The position numbers were made by a program, and so were the translations under genes. DNA of 64,000 bases from JAHBNG01 sp039028975. Its GTDB lineage: Bacteria > Chloroflexota > Anaerolineae > Caldilineales > Caldilineaceae. The notes under the pieces are model-generated. The model did not search any database. It had not been told where the DNA came from and saw only the letters and a list, made by a program, of their open reading frames with translations. The stretch spans positions 62,001 through 126,000 of the forward strand of contig JBCCHB010000017.1 in the NCBI GenBank assembly GCA_039028975.1, given 5' to 3'. Positions 45,132 to 52,631 of this stretch are shown here, piece after piece (positions within the stretch are counted from its first letter, which is position 1; each line of letters opens with the position of its first letter).

Positions 45132-45944
45132 ATGAAGACCTTATTGAAATGGCTGGGACGGATCTTACTAGTGGTATTGGCACTTCTTCTGCTCTTGGTG
45201 ATTTTAGGTGCAGGCTTTATTTTTTATGATAGTGTGGCTGGGGCAACAGCAGATGAGTTGACCAATGTGACGTACACGGGGCCAGAGGGGCAATCATTGA
45301 ATGGATATCTAGCAGAACCAGAGGGTGCCGGACCTCACCCAGGGGTTCTGCTGATCCATGAGTGGTGGGGCCTGAATGAAGGTATTACTGTACTGGCCGA
45401 TGCGTTGGCTAGGGAGGGCTATGTAGTGTTGGCCCCAGATGCCTATCGTAATCGCACGACAAGCATGGTCCCGCGAGCATTGTGGATGACGCTGACCACG
45501 CCAGAGGATCAGATATTTTCTGATGTGGATGGTGCGTTAGCATATCTCATTGGCTTGGATGGCGTTGATCCAGAAAGGGTAGCGACTATGGGATTCTGCT
45601 TTGGTGGTGGTCACTCTCTTCAACTAGGAATGCGCCAGTCCCAAAGCTTGGCCTTGACCATCATATACTATGGTGCGTTAGTTACCGATCCAAATCTGCT
45701 GCGCCCATTGACGGAAGCCCAGCCCGTATTGGGCGTCTTTGCTGGTGACGATGCCATGATCACCCGCGAAAATGTGCTCGAGTTTGAAGCTGCCCTCAAC
45801 AGCCTTAATATTGAGAATGAAATTACCATCTATGACGGTCAACCTCACGGCTTTTTGAGCGAGGAGAATTATGATCAACCTGGTGCCGCGAGGGATGCTT
45901 GGCAACAAACGTTGGCATTTCTTGAGAAAAATTTTGGCGACTAA
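45132..45944 (+). CDS. Membrane-anchored dienelactone hydrolase family protein
   Basis: 270 residues. An N-terminal helix (about 9-33, very Leu-rich, no clear cleavage site) anchors an alpha/beta hydrolase. The catalytic triad of dienelactone hydrolase is present: Cys156 in GFCFGGG, Asp in FAGDDAMI and His in GQPHGF. The Glu of LLIHEWWGLN, typical of the family, is also present. It hydrolyses lactones or esters, here probably on the outer membrane face, which is unusual because classical enzymes are cytoplasmic. AGAGGA precedes the ATG. Confidence 0.9.
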   Translation: MKTLLKWLGRILLVVLALLLLLVILGAGFIFYDSVAGATADELTNVTYTGPEGQSLNGYLAEPEGAGPHPGVLLIHEWWGLNEGITVLADALAREGYVVLAPDAYRNRTTSMVPRALWMTLTTPEDQIFSDVDGALAYLIGLDGVDPERVATMGFCFGGGHSLQLGMRQSQSLALTIIYYGALVTDPNLLRPLTEAQPVLGVFAGDDAMITRENVLEFEAALNSLNIENEITIYDGQPHGFLSEENYDQPGAARDAWQQTLAFLEKNFGD

Positions 45945-46712
45945 CAATCAGCAGCTCGTAGTCGCTTAGTCATCTGGTCCAGGGTCAGCTTAGGAACGAG
46001 AATTCAATAAGTTGGTGATTTGACGGGGGCATACCCGAATGAAACGCACAAGTTATTTACGGCTCATTCCTAATCCACGTCGGGGGCATTGCGTTTGGTT
46101 ACAGATGCAATGCTTCCTCTAGAAATTTCTTGTGATTTTTCCTTACGATGTCCTGTCAGGATATAATTTAATAACCGAATTTGTAACCACGTAATGCCTT
46201 GCACACTCGAGTAAAACAGCCTTCAATGTATATCTTCATTATAGCTTAAGCGTTTTGTAAATATTTTATAACATTTGAAAGTTAAATACTGTGTTATCCT
46301 ATGTTCAAGCACTCTTAAGCAGCGCTAGCCCTACGTTGTTTAAACGGTCGAAATACGTGGTAATCTCACGCAGCTATGTCTAAAGCAATCGTTAAAGACG
46401 CCTATAGTCCGCCACGGTTTTATCCAAATGCCACAAACAAGGATTTCGCAAAGATAGTGGCTACACGTGTTGGTTACAGAATAAGAATGTACATTGAATC
46501 AGTCGCAGTCCCCGTCGTATGCTTCGTGGTATAACCTCGCTGTTCAATTTGATCATTCCAAGAAAATTGCACGTCAGTTACGTATTGACGATACATACTT
46601 AAATCGTCCGCTCAGACATAAGGGCTACCCTGGTAGATCCCATAAGCTATGCGGTCAACTAGGGTATGGGTAATACCTTAAACAGTGCCATTCCATTGCT
46701 ATTCGAGGAGTT
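45945..46712. other. Non-coding stretch upstream of the PKS/NRPS locus, 770 bp
   Basis: It contains repeat D copy 2 (45990-46073), a small GCATTGC/GCAATGC stem (46086-46113) and an AT-rich segment (46230-46300) that may hold the cluster promoter. Two overlapping short frames (46376-46534, and a start-less one ending near 46670) are not supported as genes. Confidence 0.5.
45990..46073. mobile_element. MITE-like repeat D, copy 2
   Basis: TTAGGAACGAGAATTCAATA at the left and CAAGTTATTTACGGCTCATT-CCTAA at the right, with ACCCGAATGAAACGC in the centre. The same size and layout as copy 1, about 2.5 kb away. Confidence 0.7.
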
Positions 46713-49700
46713 ATGTCTATCAAAAACAATATCGCGCGAAATTCGGCCATTGCCATTATTGGCATGGCTGGCCGGTTTCCTGATGCCCAAAATATCAGCA
46801 AATTCTGGAAAAACCTGTGTAATGGCGTCAATAGTGTGCGACCGATCCCAGGGGAAGAGCTGGAGCTTTCTGAGAGCGATCGACAGATCGCTGACAATAA
46901 TCCTAATTACGTAAAGTTGGCGGCACCTATTGAAGACGCAGATAAATTTGATGCCGCATTTTTTGGCATCTTCCCCAAAAAAGCTGTCGCCATGGATCCG
47001 CACCAGCGCCTCTTTTTAGAGTGCTGCTGGCATGCCTTAGAAGATGGTGGATATGTTCCAGATACGTATTCAGGCAGCATTGGCGTCTTTGCCGGTTGCT
47101 ACATGAATACATATCTCTTGGCCAGCTTGCGCGACAACCCTGATTTTATCTACGAATTAGCTGATGTCTTTCACGGCGGTTCATTTCAGAATGAAATTGG
47201 CTTTGAGAAAGATTATCTAGCTACTCAAGTCTCCTATCTCCTCAATTTACGCGGACCTAGTCTAACCATCCAAACAGCGTGTTCCACCTCATTGGTGGCC
47301 ATAGCAACGGCTTGTCAGAGCTTGATTTGCCATGAATCTGATATGGCATTGGCGGGTGCTGCAACCTTACGCTTTCCTCAAAGAAGAGGATATCTTTATG
47401 AGGAAGGAGGCATGCTTTCTCCTGATGGGCAATGCAAAACGTTTGATGAGAAAGCCAATGGAACCATCTTCGGCAACGGCGTAGCCTCCCTTCTGCTAAA
47501 ACGGCTGGATGATGCCATTGCTGATAATGATAACATTTACGCTGTCATCCGAGGTTGGGGTTTGAATAACGACGGAAATCGCAAACCAGGGTATACGGCA
47601 CCCAGCGCCCAAGGGCAGGTAGAGGCCGTTGCCAAGGCTCATTCGATGGCAGGCATCGGGGGCGATACGATAACGTATATTGAGGCACATGGCACAGGTA
47701 CTTCTTTGGGTGACCCCATTGAAATTGATGGGCTGACGGAAGTCTTTCGGCGCTCTACCGACAAAAACCAGTATTGCGCGATCGGATCCGTTAAGACCAA
47801 TGTCGGGCATCTCGACTGTACAGCTGGTATTGCGGGCGTGATCAAGACTGCCCTTTCGCTCAAACATGGAGTTCTGCCACCCAGCCTAAACTTTGAAACG
47901 GCTAACCCGCGGATAGACTTTGAAAATAGCCCATTCTATGTCAATACAGAATGCCGCACATGGCATACAGATCAAACACCTCGCCGGGCAGGCGTGAGTT
48001 CATTTGGTGTTGGAGGCACGAATGCTCATGTAGTTCTAGAAGAAGCAAATTTAAAAGAAGAAAGTCTAGAACATATATCCTTGAACGAAGCTGCTCTAGG
48101 CGTCGATGAAAAGGCAGCCTCAGATTGTGGTCAAACGGATTCCTTTCTGAAGCTGGAATTACCACGCTCAACCGTTCGTAAGCGACCAACACAGCTATTG
48201 ACGCTGAGTGCAAGGAGTGAAAATGCGCTCAATCAGGCAACCATGAATCTCGCTTCTCATCTAGAGAAAGAGGACAGTCTGGAGCTGGCAGACGTGGCTT
48301 ATACGCTTAACACGGGTCGGCAGCGTTTTGCCTATACCAGGGTAATTTCAGCCGCAAACCGTATGGAGGCCCTCCAGCGATTAGAAGAGTGCCTTTCAGC
48401 CTCTAGCTCAATCACTCATTCAATGAGCCAAGATGAGCAAGCAGTCTGCTTTATGTTTCCAGGGCAGGGTTCCCAGCATATCAATATGGGACGGACTCTT
48501 TATGAGTCAGAGTCAGTTTATCGAGATGCCTTTGACATTTGTGTTGAAATTTTGCGCCCCCAGATCGGCCTAGATCTCAAAACAGTTCTATTTGTTGACG
48601 ACACGCCTACTGATGACCAGATCCGGCAGATTACAGAGACATCCATTGCCCAGCCTGCTATCTGCGCCGTGGAATATGCTCTGGCTCAACTCTGGCGCGC
48701 CCGCAACGTCTACCCTCATGCGGTAATTGGCCATAGTGTTGGAGAATTTAGCGCTGCCTGTATCGCTGGGATTCTCTCTGTGGAAGATGCTATGACGTTG
48801 GTTGCCCAACGAGGCCAGATGATGCAAAACCTGCCAAGCGGATTGATGATAGCCGTACGACTTTCGGAAGATGAATTACGTCCTTACCTCACTGATGAGG
48901 TGAGTATGGGGGCAGTGAACAGCCCCCACCTATGCGTCATATCTGGACCTTCTGATGAAGTTTTGGCTGTACAAAGTGAGCTAGAAAGTGCTGACATTGT
49001 CTGCCGACCCCTCCACACATCTCATGCATTTCATTCAATTATGATGGAGCCTATTTTGGATTCCTTCAAAGAAATAGTCGCCAAGATGTCCTTGCAGGCG
49101 CCCCAGATTCCTATGGTTTCCACCGTGACCGGCGAATGGTTACGTGATGAAGAGGCCCAGTCCCCTGCTTACTGGACAGCGAATCTGCGGGAGACGGTTC
49201 AATTCGCCCGCGGCATTGAAAACTTGCTAGATCATGCTGGGAAAGTGCTCTTAGAGGTAGGGCCAGGGCAAGCGTTGACAACCCTAGCCCGTCAACACCC
49301 TAGTCGAAACAAGAGCCAAATGGTGCTGGCATCATCTCCTCACCCGAAGCAACAACTCTCCGATGCGCACGCCTTTTGCGATGCAACGGGGAAACTTTGG
49401 CAAGTAGGCGTTCCGGTCGATTTGCTCACGCTCTATCAGGGAGAAAAACGGGCCAAAGTACATTTGCCTGGGTACCCCTTTGAGCGTAAGCGGTTTTGGT
49501 ATCCTATCAAACCCGCAGCACAAAAAGATCTGTCCGATATGACGTCGAATACTACGCCCGCTACCGACTCCAACATCATTTCTGCCAATGGAGGGAGAGC
49601 AACGGGGCAAGCCATTCGCAATATCAAAACAGAGGTGCCAGAAATGGTCCCGGGTTTGCCCCACACTACGGCTGATCTTTCTTCTCTACAACCATCATCA

Positions 49701-49844
49701 AGCGCTTGCATCGACGACAACCCAATATACGAAAGTCAAGTGGCGCTCGATGAGGTCAATCAGCGCTTGATCCAGCAGCAGCTGACTTTGATGGCTCAAC
49801 AATTAAGTACTTGGCAACAGCTTCAAAACCATTCCAAATCGTAA
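46713..49844 (+). CDS. Type I polyketide synthase, KS-AT
   Basis: 1043 residues. The ketosynthase covers about 10-435: Cys190 (TACSTSL), His in EAHGTGTSLGDP and His in NVGHLDCTAG complete the triad. A linker leads to the acyltransferase (about 580-895) with FPGQGSQ, Ser675 in GHSVGEF, and HAFH at 771-774, the pattern for malonyl-CoA. There is no KR, DH, ER or ACP. After a post-AT linker (YPFERKRFWY) a disordered 90 residues end in a Gln/Leu-rich amphipathic helix (RLIQQQLTLMAQQLSTWQQL), a docking-helix candidate. It would extend a starter by two carbons, leaving a beta-ketoacyl chain on the ACP of the next protein. No loading domain is present. CGAGGAG stands before the ATG. Confidence 0.95.
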   Translation: MSIKNNIARNSAIAIIGMAGRFPDAQNISKFWKNLCNGVNSVRPIPGEELELSESDRQIADNNPNYVKLAAPIEDADKFDAAFFGIFPKKAVAMDPHQRLFLECCWHALEDGGYVPDTYSGSIGVFAGCYMNTYLLASLRDNPDFIYELADVFHGGSFQNEIGFEKDYLATQVSYLLNLRGPSLTIQTACSTSLVAIATACQSLICHESDMALAGAATLRFPQRRGYLYEEGGMLSPDGQCKTFDEKANGTIFGNGVASLLLKRLDDAIADNDNIYAVIRGWGLNNDGNRKPGYTAPSAQGQVEAVAKAHSMAGIGGDTITYIEAHGTGTSLGDPIEIDGLTEVFRRSTDKNQYCAIGSVKTNVGHLDCTAGIAGVIKTALSLKHGVLPPSLNFETANPRIDFENSPFYVNTECRTWHTDQTPRRAGVSSFGVGGTNAHVVLEEANLKEESLEHISLNEAALGVDEKAASDCGQTDSFLKLELPRSTVRKRPTQLLTLSARSENALNQATMNLASHLEKEDSLELADVAYTLNTGRQRFAYTRVISAANRMEALQRLEECLSASSSITHSMSQDEQAVCFMFPGQGSQHINMGRTLYESESVYRDAFDICVEILRPQIGLDLKTVLFVDDTPTDDQIRQITETSIAQPAICAVEYALAQLWRARNVYPHAVIGHSVGEFSAACIAGILSVEDAMTLVAQRGQMMQNLPSGLMIAVRLSEDELRPYLTDEVSMGAVNSPHLCVISGPSDEVLAVQSELESADIVCRPLHTSHAFHSIMMEPILDSFKEIVAKMSLQAPQIPMVSTVTGEWLRDEEAQSPAYWTANLRETVQFARGIENLLDHAGKVLLEVGPGQALTTLARQHPSRNKSQMVLASSPHPKQQLSDAHAFCDATGKLWQVGVPVDLLTLYQGEKRAKVHLPGYPFERKRFWYPIKPAAQKDLSDMTSNTTPATDSNIISANGGRATGQAIRNIKTEVPEMVPGLPHTTADLSSLQPSSSACIDDNPIYESQVALDEVNQRLIQQQLTLMAQQLSTWQQLQNHSKS

Positions 49845-49876
49845 CTATATTTAGTAGACCACAATCTTACTAGAGG

Positions 49877-49976
49877 TGGCCAGAAAAAGCTTGTTCCCGT
49901 GAAGATGGGAATGTTTTCCCTTTTCGGAACTACCGAGAGCGGATTGGATAAGAGTCGGGACGAGACTTTTCTGGCG
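49877..49976. mobile_element. MITE-like repeat B, copy 3
   Basis: Left end TGGCCAGAAAAAGCTTGTTC-CC, right end GGGACGAGACTTTTCTGGC (49957-49975). Internal GAAGATGGGAAT and GAGCGGATTGGATAAGAGTC blocks are shared with copy 1. About 100 bp, probably the unmodified form of the element. Confidence 0.72.
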
Positions 49977-50059
49977 AAGTAAAAAAAGATTCTTCTGCCC
50001 GGTATCCGCGGACCACTTCGTGAGCAGAAAGACTTTGTGCTCTACTGAAATTTAACTCA

Positions 50060-50138
50060 GTTCAGTTTCAAAATAGGTGTTTTCTAATGCGCTACCAGAA
50101 ATCTATGCTCCTATTTTGAAACCGACCGCAGCATAGCT
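50060..50138 (-). repeat. MITE-like repeat C, copy 3 (inverted)
   Basis: Inner arms TTTCAAAATAGG (50067-50078) and CCTATTTTGAAA (50111-50122) pair perfectly. On the minus strand it begins CTATGCTGCGGTCGGTTTCA and carries TTTCTGGTAGCGC, as in copies 1 and 2. Confidence 0.63.
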
Positions 50139-50252
50139 CTTCAGAAAACTCAGCGAGCTACCTACTTCGTGAAAGCAGTTTGAGTTTACAATCTCAGGTT
50201 GAGCAATAATTTTTCAGCTTTAGAATTTTGCACAAACATTAGGAGTTTTGTC

Positions 50253-52631
50253 GTGGCAAATCCATCATCAAAACAAAATCAAGTTACCCAAATCATTCGT
50301 GAATCGCTCTTTGATCTCTCAGGGTTCGAGATTGATGGCGAAAGCGCAGCTACTTCGTTTCTTGAATTAGGCTTTGATTCGCTATTTTTGATCCAGTTTA
50401 GTACAAGTATTAAGCAAGAACTGGGCGTCCAGGTATCATTCCGCCAGATGCTGGAAGAGATGCCCACCTTCTCTAAACTGGTAGAACACATTGTTAGTGA
50501 ACTGCCTGACGATGCGCTTCCTGCCGCACAAAATGATGAACCAGCAATTTCATTAGAAACCAATGCGGCCCCAAATAATGAGGGGACAATGCCTCTCTAT
50601 GAATTCAATGAATTCGTTGCTGGAATTCACAACGGATCATCTGTAGCCACTACGCCTTCAGCCCAAGGTCCAGAAGGTGGTGAACATAATGGAATTCCAA
50701 ATGGAATCGAGCAAGCAGCATCAAATGGAACCTCGACGTTGCAGACTGACCTTCCAGCAAGCGCAAATTGGCCGCCCACACCATCTACCCAGCCCACCTT
50801 ACCCCCTCAGTTTGCTGATGGAGTTGGTCCGACGCCGGCAGCAGCGCATACAACGGGCATTGAAGCCGTTTTGGCCCAACAGTTGCAGGTTATGTCTATG
50901 CAATTGGCTGCCCTTTCCGCCCAATCGTTTGCACTGCCAAAACCTCAATCCTTTGTTCCAATGCAGCAGCCACAGATTCCGTCAGCTCCGACCCAAGCAT
51001 CCCGGGTGAGAACTGAGCAACATTCGCTCAAACTGAGCCCGAACAGCGGTTCCGCTGCTTCAAGCCCTAGCCACAGTAAAAGTAGGCATAGTACAAACGG
51101 TCAAATCAGTGCGAAAGCATCACTACAAAATGGAACCCATCCCCCTGCTGAAAACAAAGGTGATGCTGACCCAAAAACAAGTCAAGAGATGAAACCATTT
51201 GGCGCCATTGCGCGCATTCAAACAAAGAAGGGTGAAGAACTTGAACTACAGCAGCAGCAGTGGTTGGAACAGTTCATTGCTGAATACAACAAGATGACTG
51301 CTGAGTCCAAAAAATTCACGGCCAAATGGCAAAAGTACCATGCGGATCCGCGGGTTGTCTCTGGGTTCAAGTCCAAGATCAAGGAGCTGATCTACCCTAT
51401 CGTTGCCAGCCGAACCAACGGCTGCCGAATTTGGGATCTGGATGGCAATGAATTTGTTGATGCACTCAACGGCTTTGGCTCCAATTTCTTTGGATATGCC
51501 AATCCGGATATCACTCAGGCTGTGGTGGATCAGATGTGGCGGGGTGTCGAAATCGGCCCCCAATGTCCTCTTACAGGCGAGGCGGCAAAGCTGATCTGTG
51601 AATTAACAGGTATGGAGCGCGTAGGCTTCTGCAATACAGGATCGGAGGCGGTAATGGGTGCCATGCGCATTGCCCGAACGGTTACCGGCCGCCGCACGAT
51701 TGTCATCTTCAGCGGTTCTTATCATGGCATCTTTGATGAGGTGATTGTTCGCAGCGTTCCGGGGCTGCGGTCTATGCCAGCGGCACCAGGCATTATGCCT
51801 TCTACTGTTGAGAATGTGCTTGTACTTGAGTACGGTACAGAGGAGTCGCTTCAGATCATTCGCGAGCGTATTGATGAGCTAGCTGCGGTCATGGTCGAAC
51901 CGGTGCAAAGTCGTCGTCCCGAATTTCAGCCGCGAGAATTTCTACAAGAACTGCGCCAGATCACAGCAGAAAACGACGTCCCCTTTATCTTCGATGAGGT
52001 CATCACTGGATTCCGAACAGGGCCGGGTGGTGCCCAGGAATTCTTTGGCATTCAGGCTGATATTGCGACCTATGGGAAGGTCGTTGGTGGTGGAATGCAC
52101 ATTGGTGTGGTTGCTGGCAAAGCCAAATACATGGATGCACTCGATGGCGGCCCATGGCAGTATGGCGATGATTCAGTCCCAGAGATTGGTGTTACTTACT
52201 TTGCCGGTACATTCGTCCGCCACCCAGCATCGATTGCCGCCTGTCTAGCAGCCTTACGGATTCTCAAAGACGAAGGTCCAGCGCTTCAGTCGAGAGTTAA
52301 TGGTCAGACGGCTTACTTGGTATCGGAACTCAACAATTTCTTCCGCGATCGGGGTGTACCGCTGGAAACCACCTATTTTAGCTCACTTTGGCGCATGACT
52401 TACACAGAGAATGTACCCTATGGTGAGCTTCTCTTCTATCTCATTCGGACCAAGGGTGTTCACATTTACGATGGGTTCCCCTGTTTCATTACCATGGCCC
52501 ACACGGATGAGGATGTAGACATCATCCTGGATGCCGTCAAAGAGAGTGTGATATCTCTGCAAGAAGCGGGTTTTCTCCCCAGGAATTCAGAAGAGGTTGC
52601 CCAGACTGATTTTTTTGTGACAGCCAGTTAG
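50253..52631 (+). CDS. ACP plus PLP aminotransferase of a hybrid PKS/NRPS (frame 1 of a probable fusion)
   Basis: 792 residues from GTG 50253, with TAGGAG seven bases upstream. An acyl carrier domain covers about 5-90, Ser43 in LGFDSLF being the phosphopantetheine site. A 250-residue Pro/Gln/Ser linker contains a QQLQVMSMQLAAL helix. A class III (glutamate-1-semialdehyde type) aminotransferase then fills about 320-780, with the PLP lysine Lys609 in TYGKVVGGG and FIFDEVITGFR just before it. Such domains turn a beta-keto thioester into a beta-amino one in MycA and McyE. In those proteins a condensation domain follows in the same chain. Here the frame stops 15 bases after a T7 run (52610-52616), and the C domain continues in the -1 frame. 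Confidence 0.93.
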   Translation: MANPSSKQNQVTQIIRESLFDLSGFEIDGESAATSFLELGFDSLFLIQFSTSIKQELGVQVSFRQMLEEMPTFSKLVEHIVSELPDDALPAAQNDEPAISLETNAAPNNEGTMPLYEFNEFVAGIHNGSSVATTPSAQGPEGGEHNGIPNGIEQAASNGTSTLQTDLPASANWPPTPSTQPTLPPQFADGVGPTPAAAHTTGIEAVLAQQLQVMSMQLAALSAQSFALPKPQSFVPMQQPQIPSAPTQASRVRTEQHSLKLSPNSGSAASSPSHSKSRHSTNGQISAKASLQNGTHPPAENKGDADPKTSQEMKPFGAIARIQTKKGEELELQQQQWLEQFIAEYNKMTAESKKFTAKWQKYHADPRVVSGFKSKIKELIYPIVASRTNGCRIWDLDGNEFVDALNGFGSNFFGYANPDITQAVVDQMWRGVEIGPQCPLTGEAAKLICELTGMERVGFCNTGSEAVMGAMRIARTVTGRRTIVIFSGSYHGIFDEVIVRSVPGLRSMPAAPGIMPSTVENVLVLEYGTEESLQIIRERIDELAAVMVEPVQSRRPEFQPREFLQELRQITAENDVPFIFDEVITGFRTGPGGAQEFFGIQADIATYGKVVGGGMHIGVVAGKAKYMDALDGGPWQYGDDSVPEIGVTYFAGTFVRHPASIAACLAALRILKDEGPALQSRVNGQTAYLVSELNNFFRDRGVPLETTYFSSLWRMTYTENVPYGELLFYLIRTKGVHIYDGFPCFITMAHTDEDVDIILDAVKESVISLQEAGFLPRNSEEVAQTDFFVTAS
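52610..52616 (+). promoter_or_regulatory. T7 slippery heptamer, candidate -1 frameshift site
   Basis: Seven T read as GA(T TTT TTT) GTG in the aminotransferase frame, that is the X-XXY-YYZ register. A slip of -1 avoids the TAG at 52629 and continues into the NRPS frame (TGT GAC AGC CAG TTA GAG). An SD-like AGAGG lies at 52592-52596, 13 bases upstream. No strong downstream stem was found. A one-base homopolymer error in the assembly would give the same picture. Confidence 0.6.

Larger units (their letters stand above)
49845..50252. other. Non-coding gap inside the PKS/NRPS locus, 408 bp, with repeats B and C
   Basis: Separates KS-AT from ACP-aminotransferase. It is largely made of repeat B copy 3 and repeat C copy 3. 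The frame after it stays open upstream of GTG 50253 from TTG 50199, but only the GTG has a ribosome-binding site (TAGGAG). Confidence 0.65.

Noticed and set aside
46376..46534. Plus-strand 52-codon frame upstream of the PKS (starts MSKAIVKDAYSPPRFYP), followed in another frame by a start-less one
   Set aside because: No ribosome-binding site and no recognised family; possibly a decayed gene, but not enough to call.
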